Shown: one piece after another, positions 52,370 to 60,938 of the stretch
Position numbering within the stretch: the first letter of the stretch is position 1
Layout: each line of letters opens with the position of its first letter
Origin: Phaeocystidibacter luteus
Lineage (GTDB): Bacteria; Bacteroidota; Bacteroidia; Flavobacteriales; Schleiferiaceae
Length of the DNA stretch: 64,000 bases
Direction: 5' to 3'
Assembly: GCF_008933115.1 (NCBI RefSeq)
Contig: NZ_WBVO01000008.1
Span: 98,540 to 162,539 of the forward strand
Notes under the pieces: model-generated
Seen by the model: only the letters and a program-made list of their open reading frames with translations
The model's database searches: none
What the model was told of the DNA's origin: nothing
Program-made: the position numbers and the translations under genes

Positions 52370-53434
52370 TTGAAAAGGACGTACAACATAGCATTCATCC
52401 TTGTTTTTACCGCTTTTGCAGCGGCATGGATACCCCTTGGCAAAGAGCTTAAAGGGGTTACAAACGAGATTCCTAAAGCAGAGTTCTCTTTGCACAATGT
52501 GTTTTCAGAAGAATTCCAAGAGGCCTCCTCCAAGCAAATCGTGGAGAACCTACCCGCACGTCCGTTCTTGGTCCGAGCGCACAATCAAATCAAGTTTCAA
52601 CTTTATAGCGAAACGAATGCCGAGGTGATCGTCGGCAAAAACCGCGTCCTTTTTGAGCAGAATTACCTCGATGAATATGCCGATTTAAATCCGCTAAGCG
52701 ACGATGAAGTTCAGGCTAAGGTGGATGAAATAGAAGCTTGGACAGTTCGGGCTCGCGAAGCAGGCGCACAGCCCTACCTGATGATTGTACCCAGCAAGCC
52801 GGAATATTTCGAGGAGGCGATACCAAGCCCATGGACCATTTCTGAAACCACGAATATCGACAGGTTACACGGCGAGTTTAAGCGACGCAATTTGCCCATC
52901 ATTGACCTGAGGGAAACCGCGCGAGCACTTAAGGACACAAGTCAGTTCAGCGTTTTTCCAAAGTATGGCATTCACTGGTCAAACCTCACTTCAGCCATCT
53001 CGCTCACACAATTTCTGAATGTAATAGACACGCTATCGGCCGAATCTGATTATAGCGCTTCGTTCTCAAACGTGCGAAGTGCCAATTCCTACAGCGAAAG
53101 TGAAACTGACCTGGGGAATCTGCTCAACCTTCTTACGGTAATGGACCTTAGTGAATCTGTGGGACAACTCGACCTAGACAATAGTGTTGAAGGGGAGAAA
53201 CATGGCCTTCTCGTTGTCGGAGATAGCTTTTATTGGACTTGGTATGGCAATGGATATACGACCACACAGTTCGAACCCTCTTACTTCTTCTATTACAATT
53301 CTACCGCTTACAAAGCTGGGGAAGGGGAAATTGGCAGCTTAACAAACGAACTGCGTCAGCGCATTCTTCAGGAAGTTGATATAGCAGTTATCATGCTGAC
53401 GGAAGCGAATTGGCGCTCTATTTCTCTACCCTGA
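52370..53434 (+). CDS. AlgX/AlgJ-like SGNH-fold protein (probable polysaccharide O-acetyltransferase), paralogue 1
   Basis: 354 residues from TTG 52370. An N-terminal membrane anchor (about 6-22) puts the rest in the periplasm. The SGNH-type block VVGDSFYWTW has Gly284-Asp285-Ser286, and the second signature reads YGIHWSN (residues 199-205), with Gly200 where AlgX/AlgJ have the Asp of DxHW. Other blocks shared with the paralogue at 54763 are RAHNQI, VIVGKN, TTNIDRL and YYNST. In alginate systems these proteins acetylate the polymer using acetyl groups moved by an MBOAT, and an MBOAT is at 55881. The last 17 bases overlap the convergent gene. Confidence 0.8.
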   Translation: MKRTYNIAFILVFTAFAAAWIPLGKELKGVTNEIPKAEFSLHNVFSEEFQEASSKQIVENLPARPFLVRAHNQIKFQLYSETNAEVIVGKNRVLFEQNYLDEYADLNPLSDDEVQAKVDEIEAWTVRAREAGAQPYLMIVPSKPEYFEEAIPSPWTISETTNIDRLHGEFKRRNLPIIDLRETARALKDTSQFSVFPKYGIHWSNLTSAISLTQFLNVIDTLSAESDYSASFSNVRSANSYSESETDLGNLLNLLTVMDLSESVGQLDLDNSVEGEKHGLLVVGDSFYWTWYGNGYTTTQFEPSYFFYYNSTAYKAGEGEIGSLTNELRQRILQEVDIAVIMLTEANWRSISLP

Positions 53435-54779
53435 AGGTGACAATGGCAATGTCCGCAGGTTTGACATAAATCGAATCAATTTGGTGAAGATCTGCACAAG
53501 TATTAAGCGCGGAGAAAGGCATATTGCCCTCGCGGTTTGCAACGATATCTTCCCAGATAATAAGATCACCATTCTTTAAAGTTGCCGCTGGATTCTGAGG
53601 ATTGACATTCCACATTTTCAGGAATCTTTCCTCATCAAATGGGTCTAAATCCAAAAGAAAGGCAATCGCCGCATACTGTGCTACGACGCGCGTGTTTTGC
53701 TCGATAGCTCCTTTTTCCTCTAAGTGTGCAACTAACTCCCGCACCCCAAACTCTTGATAGAAAACAGGTTTTGGGAAGGTATTCAAGAAGTAAAACTGAA
53801 GTAACAACACTATCATGGCTACAGAGGTGGTAACCTTGGGCCAGATACCATTCTTCGAAAGCGCGTATACACAGAGGAGAGCCAACGCTGGAAGGGAAGT
53901 AGTCAGGATGCGTAATAGTCCCGCACTTCCTCTTAAGCCATACGCCCATAGGAATGAATGAAGGAAAATGATTCCAAATCCGGATAGAAATATCATTCCC
54001 ATTCTATAGTCCCTCCGTGAGAAGATGCGATAGGATGCAAGGAAAGCTAAGACTAAGGTGACGTAAGGTGTTATCTGATTCCAGCGCTCGATGAAGTAGA
54101 ATAGATTGCCCTCTCCGTAATACCCCGATTTAGTTTCATAGGGTTGGTCTGTCACAATCCACGTCCAATCTAAATCCAAAAGCACCACTCCAACGATCGT
54201 ATACAACGCTGGTACGAGCAGTCCCCACAACACTTCTTTTCTAGCTCCTTTTACTATCCCGTAAATCCCAAACACGGGAATTAGGACAATAGCCTCGGGA
54301 CGCACAAACCATGAAGCACCCAATAGAATATATAATAGCATCCAGCGCTGCTTAACCGTGGCATAGATAATCCACGAGAAGACAAAGATGAACAGTGGCT
54401 CCGTGAGACCACCTAAAATCACGTATGTCACTGAATTACCTAGGCCTAGAAAGAGCGGTGCTAGCGGTGCGAACTTCAGTTTTAAGACATTTGCACTCGC
54501 GTAAATCAATCCTCCCGATACTAGAACAAGAAGCGCGTTGGATAGCTGAAGAAAGTGAAAGCCTCCTTGCGCAGGAACCGACATAATGAGCGTAAAAAGA
54601 GGCTTCGCCCAATGGTTGAATGCATTCTCTGGGTGATCGAACATGAACCTGGCGAATTGATAATGCAACAGACCATCCGAGCCATCTACGATTGCCTCTT
54701 GAAGGTAAATCAGCCTACAGTATACAATTCCCAGTAAGAGCGTGGAAAGGGAAAAGAGTATTTTATTCGCTTTGAACAT
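53418..54779 (-). CDS. Multi-spanning membrane protein, probable GT-C glycosyltransferase
   Basis: 453 residues with about 10 membrane helices and a C-terminal soluble end (RVVAQYAAIAFLLDLDPFDEERFLKMWNV onward). The loop after the first helix, AIVDGSDGLLHYQFARFMFDHPENAFNHWAKPL, has acidic residues and the pattern of GT-C mannosyltransferases (GPI mannosyltransferase-like), and FVRPEAIVLIP is a frequent motif of that class. It starts within the AlgJ-like gene (17-base overlap) and ends inside the convergent AlgX/AlgJ-like gene (17 bases). Last gene of the minus-strand MBOAT module. Activity is inferred. Confidence 0.65.
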   Translation of the reverse strand: MFKANKILFSLSTLLLGIVYCRLIYLQEAIVDGSDGLLHYQFARFMFDHPENAFNHWAKPLFTLIMSVPAQGGFHFLQLSNALLVLVSGGLIYASANVLKLKFAPLAPLFLGLGNSVTYVILGGLTEPLFIFVFSWIIYATVKQRWMLLYILLGASWFVRPEAIVLIPVFGIYGIVKGARKEVLWGLLVPALYTIVGVVLLDLDWTWIVTDQPYETKSGYYGEGNLFYFIERWNQITPYVTLVLAFLASYRIFSRRDYRMGMIFLSGFGIIFLHSFLWAYGLRGSAGLLRILTTSLPALALLCVYALSKNGIWPKVTTSVAMIVLLLQFYFLNTFPKPVFYQEFGVRELVAHLEEKGAIEQNTRVVAQYAAIAFLLDLDPFDEERFLKMWNVNPQNPAATLKNGDLIIWEDIVANREGNMPFSALNTCADLHQIDSIYVKPADIAIVTFRVEK

Positions 54780-55884
54780 TGAGTTTTAAGTCTTCAACCA
54801 AGCCGAATGGAAAATCCACGAGGTTTGATTCTGTAGCCAAAATCACAACGGCATCTCTCCTCAATATCTCTGTCCACCTATCCAAACTATCCACAGCAAT
54901 TTCGCCATGTCTAGAATCAAAGTTCGTTGAATTGTAATACCACAAACTGTGGTTTCGAGAGAGCGTATTGTGATTTAATTTGAGAGAGTTAATCGTCCAA
55001 AAATAACTATCTGCAACGAATAAAACGTCAGGTTTTACTGCATTCAATGTGTCGTACTGGATTTTGGGTACCGTAGCGCGAAGCGTTGGAGGTGAAAACC
55101 AAATGTTCAAGTGGTCCGCTAATTCTGTGTCGCCGTCAACCAGACTGTCTGCAAAAAACCCACGTTCGAATCGAAGTGATGTCCAAGGGGCGTCCGACGT
55201 ATTCAATAGGCGTAAGAGGGTGTCCATCGCAAGGGTGGCTCCGTAGGCCGACCAATGAGTGCCGGTGTTTCGAGTGAGCTTATCCACTTCATTGCGGCTT
55301 GCGAAATATGCATTGAAATCAAAGACCCGTAGCTCCGCTTCCTCGGCCAATGACAAAAATCTTGAGAGGTTTGTCGTTTCTCCAGGCACTTTCTTCAACT
55401 CATCCGGCAAGTTTTCTGGCATGAGTCTGACCTTATTCGGGGCAATTGCTATGAGAAGCGGAACTCCATGGCTTTCTAGTGAATCTTGCAATCGTTTTAG
55501 CCCATCGACCTTTGCCTTCCAAGTTTCTTCTGTCTGTAAATCAAATCCACGAAAAGCAGGGAAGTAATTATAAGCAAAGAGCTGGTCGTTCTTTCCAATC
55601 ACCACATACGTTTTCGATTCACCATAAATCGAATAAAAGATTTGATTGTGGGTACGGATGAAGGCCGGTCTAGCTACCAAGTTTCGCTTATACTCTGCCG
55701 AAAACTGATCTTGAAATTGACTATTCGACCACCGATCCCAACTCCACAGGTTTTCTTCTACAGGCTTCTCAACACCATTAACACCATCAACCTCTGGCCA
55801 GCCTAACACATGTTGAAGTGAAACAAAGGCAAAGAACCCAAAGACTACGAGAAAGCAAACTGTATATAACCTGCCCGCGCTCAA
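54763..55884 (-). CDS. AlgX/AlgJ-like SGNH-fold protein, paralogue 2
   Basis: 373 residues; membrane anchor at about 8-25, then a periplasmic SGNH-like domain. The blocks FIRTHNQIFYSIYGESKTYVVIGKND, IAPNKVRLMPENLP, TGTHWSAYGA (208-211 Gly-Thr-His-Trp) and LFVADSYFWT (Ala291-Asp292-Ser293) align with paralogue 1 at 52370. Here even the Gly of the GDS block is Ala, and the Asp of DxHW is again Gly. The start overlaps the MBOAT gene by 4 bases (ATGA), the classic algI-algJ arrangement, so it most likely takes acyl groups from that MBOAT and places them on a glycan. Which glycan cannot be read from sequence. Confidence 0.82.
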   Translation of the reverse strand: MSAGRLYTVCFLVVFGFFAFVSLQHVLGWPEVDGVNGVEKPVEENLWSWDRWSNSQFQDQFSAEYKRNLVARPAFIRTHNQIFYSIYGESKTYVVIGKNDQLFAYNYFPAFRGFDLQTEETWKAKVDGLKRLQDSLESHGVPLLIAIAPNKVRLMPENLPDELKKVPGETTNLSRFLSLAEEAELRVFDFNAYFASRNEVDKLTRNTGTHWSAYGATLAMDTLLRLLNTSDAPWTSLRFERGFFADSLVDGDTELADHLNIWFSPPTLRATVPKIQYDTLNAVKPDVLFVADSYFWTINSLKLNHNTLSRNHSLWYYNSTNFDSRHGEIAVDSLDRWTEILRRDAVVILATESNLVDFPFGLVEDLKLNVQSE

Positions 55885-57287
55885 AACCGGAAATAAATAA
55901 ATGGATTGAAGTCGGTGCTAATGATAAACGACGAAGATAGAACCAACAGTAAAAGAGAAATGACGGTAATCCTTACCGCTTTATTCGGGCTAATCGTTTC
56001 GTAAGGCGAAGCCTCTGTTTTTGATGCTGGTCGGAATGCCGCCCAGAACGAAAAGAAAATCGCAATGGCGAAGATGGTGTATTGATAGGCCGAAATCTGC
56101 GCCCCGCCTTCTCCCGTAAACATCGCTCCTAGATATGCGGTAAAGACTTCCCATTCCTCAACGCGGAAAACGAGCCAACCAAATACGGCTATGACGAAAG
56201 TCGTGAAGATGCGTATAAAGCCCGGTATCTTCTCCAAAACGCTCATTAACACTCCGCGCTCCAGCACCAGCCAAAGGCCGTGGTATGCTCCCCAAATCAC
56301 AAAATTCCAACTCGCCCCGTGCCATAATCCGCTGATTAAAAACACAACCCAAAGGTTCAGGTACGTGCGAGTTGCTGAAACTCGATTTCCACCAAGCGGA
56401 ATGTAGAGGTAGTCGCGCATCCAACTGCTTAGTGTCATGTGCCAGCGACGCCAAAATTCTGTGATGCTCTTCGAAATGTACGGGAAGTTGAAGTTCTCGG
56501 GAAACTTGAATCCCATCATCCTGCCGAGGCCAATTGCCATGTCTGAATAGCCAGAGAAATCAAAATAAATTTGGAAAGTGTAGGCGAGTACAGCGACCCA
56601 CGACTCCCCTCTCGACGGATCCAACACTCCGTCGAAGTATTTATCCGCCAATTCCCCCATGGGGTTGGCGATGAGTACCTTTTTAGACAGGCCAATAATG
56701 AAGCGGTAAATCCCAAGCAGTCTTTCTTCGGGTATGAGGTTCGCTCGGCGATCGACTATCTGCGTAGCGATATCTTTAAAGCGTACAATGGGACCAGCAA
56801 TGAGCTGTGGAAACAGGATGACAAACAGTGCGTAGTCTACCATATTTCGAAGCTCTTTTTTCTCTCCTCTGAAGACGTCAACGAGGTAGCTAATTTTTTG
56901 AAATGTGAAGAAGGAAATTCCAATTGGAAGCGCTACCTCAGTCCAATGGAATGCACCCATCCCGAGCAATTCTAACAGCCCAGTAAAGTTCTCTACAAAG
57001 AAGTTGGCGTACTTGAAATAGGCGAGTAACCCAACGTTGAGCACCAAGCCAAGCCATAGCCAGCGCTTTTTGGTCACGCCCTGACTCGACACCATTTTAA
57101 GCGAGATGAGGTAGTCCGCCAAAATGCTTCCATAAAGCACGAAAACGAAGACTGGCCCGCCCCAAGCATAAAATACTGTAGACCCTATGAGTGCCCAAAC
57201 GTTCTTCCATTTGTAGGGAACCAAAAAGTACACGACGAAGAAGACGGGTAGAAATAAGAACAGAAATAGGGCGCTGCTAAAAACCAT
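55881..57287 (-). CDS. MBOAT O-acyltransferase (AlgI/DltB-like)
   Basis: 468 residues with about 10-11 membrane helices. The family regions are clear: [33 protein letters not shown] at the start, [38 protein letters not shown]-like block around 235-260, [26 protein letters not shown] and [17 protein letters not shown] with the catalytic His. It moves acyl (usually acetyl) groups from a cytoplasmic donor across the inner membrane to the AlgJ-like partner encoded next. It starts 6 bases after the stop of the ABC ATPase gene, so it may lie in that transcript. Confidence 0.92.
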   Translation of the reverse strand: [468 protein letters not shown]

Positions 57288-57293
57288 AGAGGG

Positions 57294-58946
57294 TTATTGG
57301 GAAACGGTTGGGATAGAGTCTATGAGTTGTTTGGTATAGGTAGACTGCGGATTGCTGTACACTTCAGAGGCCACGCCGTATTCCTCAATCTTACCACTTT
57401 TCATGACCATCAGATGGTCGCTCATGTATTTCACCACGCTCAGATCGTGACTAATAAACAAATAAGAGAATCCAAACTCCTCCTTTAGTTCATTAAGCAG
57501 ATTGAGCACTTGGGATTGCACGCTCACATCGAGAGCTGAAACTGATTCATCGCAAATGAGCAACTCAGGCTCCACGGCCAAAGCGCGGGCGATGCCAATT
57601 CGCTGCCGCTGACCTCCACTGAATTCATGTGGGTACTTGTTGAGTGCCGCTTCGCCCAGTCCAACTCGTTCGAGCAAAAACCGCGCTCTCTCTACCTTTT
57701 GTCCGCGGTACAGCTTGTGGACCGTCATAGGTTCGGTAAGGATATCCACCACCTTCTGCCGAGGGTTCAGGGAAGCGAAAGGATCTTGAAAAATCATTTG
57801 GATTTCCTTGCGGAGTGCTCGCAGATTACCACCTTTTAAATGGGTGATGTCCCTGCCCTTCCAGAAAATCGAACCCTTATCGGCTTCGTGAAGGTGCACC
57901 AAACAACGGCTGAGAGTTGATTTTCCACATCCCGATTCACCTACCAGGCCAAGCGTTTCGCCAGGATACAAGGCCACGCTGACATCATTCACGGCTTTGA
58001 ACACCTCTCTGTCTCCAAACAGTTTCACCGACTTCAAAGAGAACCACTTCTCGAGGTTTCTAATCTCAAGAATCGGTGGTTTAGACGCAAAGTCGTTTGC
58101 CTTATCGGGCTTCTCTCGAGTATCGACCTTCCTACCCTCTAGGATATCTTCTACGGTCGTTAGCTTTTCTGGCTTCGTGTCTACTGGAGGTCGGCATGCC
58201 AAAAGGCCTTCCGTATATTTTGATTTAGGCTGAAACAAAACTTGCTGGGCCGGACCAAATTCTTGCAATTCTCCGCGGAAAAGCACGAGAACATCGTCCG
58301 CTACCTCAGCCACAACGCCTAGGTCGTGCGTAATGAACAATACAGCCATTCCGCGATCCTGCTGAATGCGGCGGATGAGTCGTAATATCTCCTTTTGAAC
58401 CGTCACATCAAGAGCGGTTGTGGGTTCATCGGCAATCAAGAGCTTGGGACTACAGGCAAGGGCCATGGCAATCATCACACGTTGACGTTGCCCACCGCTG
58501 AGCTCGTGTGGCCATGCCATCATTTTATCCTTTGGATTTGGAATCTGAACCTCCTCGAATAACTGCAAGGTCTGCTTCTCTGCCTCAGATTTATCCGAAT
58601 CGGTATGGCGCAAGATCATTTCTGCCACTTGTTGGCCGCATCGCATCGACGGATTTAAGGCAGTCATTGGCTCTTGGAAGATCATGGCCATCTGATTGCC
58701 CCGTAGGCTTCGGTGCTCATCCTCATTGAGGTTGACCAGCGAAGTGCCGTCAAATTCAAACACCTCAGCTTCTAGATTCGCTTTCAGCAAACCCATAATT
58801 GCAAGGCTAGTGACGGATTTACCGCTACCCGATTCACCGACGATGGCGAGTGTTCGGCCAGACTCCAGACTGAAGGACAAATCCTTCACCACTTTGGTCT
58901 CGCCAAAGGAAATATTCAATGATTGAATGTCGAGCACCTTTCCCAC
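57294..58946 (-). CDS. Peptide/nickel-type ABC transporter ATP-binding protein, two fused ATPase domains
   Basis: 550 residues containing two complete ATPase domains, like DppD and DppF joined. Domain 1: Walker A GESGSGKSVTSLA, signature LSGGQRQRVMIA, Walker B LLIADEPT. Domain 2: GESGCGKSTLSR, FSGGQRQRIGIA, LLICDESVSALD. Each ends with the Cys-containing region after the ATPase core (KYTEGLLACRPP) known from oligopeptide importers. No permease or substrate-binding gene is nearby, so its partners lie elsewhere. A weak box TATCTTGC lies just upstream. The MBOAT gene follows after 6 bases although the function is unrelated. Confidence 0.92.
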   Translation of the reverse strand: MGKVLDIQSLNISFGETKVVKDLSFSLESGRTLAIVGESGSGKSVTSLAIMGLLKANLEAEVFEFDGTSLVNLNEDEHRSLRGNQMAMIFQEPMTALNPSMRCGQQVAEMILRHTDSDKSEAEKQTLQLFEEVQIPNPKDKMMAWPHELSGGQRQRVMIAMALACSPKLLIADEPTTALDVTVQKEILRLIRRIQQDRGMAVLFITHDLGVVAEVADDVLVLFRGELQEFGPAQQVLFQPKSKYTEGLLACRPPVDTKPEKLTTVEDILEGRKVDTREKPDKANDFASKPPILEIRNLEKWFSLKSVKLFGDREVFKAVNDVSVALYPGETLGLVGESGCGKSTLSRCLVHLHEADKGSIFWKGRDITHLKGGNLRALRKEIQMIFQDPFASLNPRQKVVDILTEPMTVHKLYRGQKVERARFLLERVGLGEAALNKYPHEFSGGQRQRIGIARALAVEPELLICDESVSALDVSVQSQVLNLLNELKEEFGFSYLFISHDLSVVKYMSDHLMVMKSGKIEEYGVASEVYSNPQSTYTKQLIDSIPTVSQ

Positions 58947-58975
58947 CGTTGCAAGATAAGGGAATCGGTCTAGGA

Positions 58976-59674
58976 TTAATTACCTAGTACTACCTCGTTA
59001 TCAGCAAGTGGCTCTTCACCTCTTAATCTTTGCCAAACACGGGCTAGAGTAATCACATCCTTTTCGCAGTACCGAGCAATCCGCTCTAGATCGTTGTCAT
59101 TCCAATACACCGTTCCAACCATGGAGCCATCGATATCATCTTTTGGAGTAGGAATATCGAAAAGTGCTGCCAATAGCTTCAATGAAGTGAAGCTCTTTCT
59201 ATCGCCGAATTTCCACAGCTCCATTGTATCGATGTGTTGAACTTCCCACGGTTTCTTACCGGCGAGGTCGAGATGTCCCGGAAGAGCGATCTTGTTCACT
59301 ACCATCCTTCTTCCGAGGTAGGGAAAATCGAATTCCTTGCCGTTGTGGGCGCAGAGGAAATACTGACTAAAGTGTTCGTTCAGGAGAAGAGATAGCTCCG
59401 ACAGAATTGTGGCTTCGTCGTGATTGTAAAGGCTCTTCACCCTAAATTCTCTCCCTGCGCCGGTTCCACGAAAGTAACCGAGTGATACGCAAACGACTTT
59501 TCCGAATTCGGCGAGAATTCCGGCTCTGTCTTCATAAAACTCGTCGGCCTCAATGTCGTCACCCCGTTGCCATTTGGTCTTCTCGGCCCACAAGTTTTGC
59601 CATTCTTCAGAAAGGTCATTGTACTTGGGTTGAAGAGATACGGTTTCAATATCTAGGAAGAGTACGTTTTGCAT
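58976..59674 (-). CDS. PolB-related 3'-5' exonuclease
   Basis: 232 residues from ATG 59674 (MQNVLFLDIETVS). A longer start (TTG at 59692) would lie on the -7 box TACCTTTG and is rejected. RNase H-like DEDD exonuclease of the family related to the DNA polymerase B exonuclease domain: ExoI FLDIETV with Asp and Glu, ExoII FLCAHNGKEFDFPYL with Asp, and ExoIII YCEKDVITLARVW with Asp. No polymerase domain. Probably acts on single-stranded DNA ends in repair. It is 29 bases upstream of the ABC gene on the same strand. Confidence 0.85.
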   Translation of the reverse strand: MQNVLFLDIETVSLQPKYNDLSEEWQNLWAEKTKWQRGDDIEADEFYEDRAGILAEFGKVVCVSLGYFRGTGAGREFRVKSLYNHDEATILSELSLLLNEHFSQYFLCAHNGKEFDFPYLGRRMVVNKIALPGHLDLAGKKPWEVQHIDTMELWKFGDRKSFTSLKLLAALFDIPTPKDDIDGSMVGTVYWNDNDLERIARYCEKDVITLARVWQRLRGEEPLADNEVVLGN

Positions 59675-59689
59675 GATTTGCCCTTTTTT

Positions 59690-59697
59690 CAAAGGTA
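59690..59697 (-). promoter_or_regulatory. -7 box (TACCTTTG) of the exonuclease gene
   Basis: Reads TACCTTTG on the minus strand (59697 to 59690), a perfect TAnnTTTG, 15 bases before the ATG at 59674. It fixes the start codon and overlaps the false extension of the divergent hydrolase frame. Confidence 0.6.
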
Positions 59698-59768
59698 GAA
59701 AGGTCGAATCTAATCATGTGGAATCTCAAGGGACAGATTTATTCATCCTTTTTCACGAAATTCGAGAC

Positions 59769-60938
59769 ATGCGTAAGTTTATTAAAAGGCTCGTTTACGT
59801 CATCCTCGGGGTGGCGCTACTCCTCTGGTTCGTATCCTTATCTCCTTTAGATTATTTGTTGAAAGGCGTTTACGCGACCTATCTCCAAGGTGAGAATTCT
59901 GCCACGATTGACGATAGGGCATATTTCGAAACTAAGATTGTTCGAGCCGACGCGGTAAGGCCTCGCGCTTTTGACGAGCAGATATCTGAGGAATTTGCGC
60001 CGAGCCCTGAGTTGAGAGCACTTTTAGATGAAACGGAATCTGTTGCCCTTACGGTGTTTCACCAGGATGAGTTGAAGTATGAATGGTACGCAGAAGGCTA
60101 TAGTCGAACTAGTCGAACGAACAGCTTCTCTATGGCGAAAACCATCACGGCTATTCTGGCTGAAATGGCCATTGAGAACGGCGATTTAAAAGGATGGAAT
60201 CAAAAGGTAGTAGAGCTTTTACCCGAACTCAAGGGTGAATATGCGGAGCAGCTGACGATTGGTGACTTGTCGCTGATGCGGGGAGGTCTTGATTGGGATG
60301 AACATTACACCAATGCTTTTGGGATAACTGCTAGGGCGTATTACGGCGAGAGCATTTATGCGTTGTTGATGGAAGATGTGCCTATTTCCACACCTCCGGG
60401 CAGTGAGTTCAATTATCAGAGCGGCGCTACTCAATTGATGGGCCTATGTGTTCAACGCGCTACGGGTAGGTCGCTTTCGGAATTGGCTTCTGAATGGATT
60501 TGGACACCCGCAGGAGCGCAAGACGATGCCGAATGGCATGTGGATGATACGGGCCAGGAATTGTGCTATTGCTGTTTTAATAGCAACGCAATTGACTTTG
60601 CGAGAATCGGCCACATTCTTCTCCACGATGGCACGTGGAATAACCACTTGTTTATGGATAGTGCGGCGGCAAAATCATTCTTTGAGCCGCTCTCAACACC
60701 GTACTATGGAAGGTCTATTTGGATGGCCACGGTAGACGGCATTTCATTCTCCTATCTCCGTGGAATCAATGGGCAATACATCATCATCATTCCGGAATAT
60801 GATGCGGTGATTGTTCGCTTAGGACATCAAGTTGGACCTCGCGGAGACGAGGAGCAAAACCTACCTAAAGTCGTTCAGGACTTGGTGGCCTATTACTCGG
60901 CTAAAATTGGGGAGACAACTACAGATACTGGATGGTAA
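59769..60938 (+). CDS. Serine hydrolase of the beta-lactamase (class C)/DD-peptidase fold
   Basis: 389 residues from ATG 59769 (MRKFIKRLVYVILGVALLLW), which gives a membrane anchor; the open frame back to 59673 lies over the divergent promoter. SxxK is in NSFSMAKTITAI (Ser and Lys), the second motif Y-x-S is seen as FNYQSGAT, and the region GRSIWMATVDGISFSYLRGING holds the place of the third motif. Members include esterases, D-amino-acid peptidases and penicillin-interactive enzymes. Resistance should not be assumed. The C-terminal 20 bases overlap the convergent lipB gene. Confidence 0.85.
   Translation: MRKFIKRLVYVILGVALLLWFVSLSPLDYLLKGVYATYLQGENSATIDDRAYFETKIVRADAVRPRAFDEQISEEFAPSPELRALLDETESVALTVFHQDELKYEWYAEGYSRTSRTNSFSMAKTITAILAEMAIENGDLKGWNQKVVELLPELKGEYAEQLTIGDLSLMRGGLDWDEHYTNAFGITARAYYGESIYALLMEDVPISTPPGSEFNYQSGATQLMGLCVQRATGRSLSELASEWIWTPAGAQDDAEWHVDDTGQELCYCCFNSNAIDFARIGHILLHDGTWNNHLFMDSAAAKSFFEPLSTPYYGRSIWMATVDGISFSYLRGINGQYIIIIPEYDAVIVRLGHQVGPRGDEEQNLPKVVQDLVAYYSAKIGETTTDTGW

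Noticed and set aside
59673..59768. N-terminal extension of the serine hydrolase
   Set aside because: It overlaps the divergent exonuclease promoter and start; ATG 59769 gives a proper membrane anchor.
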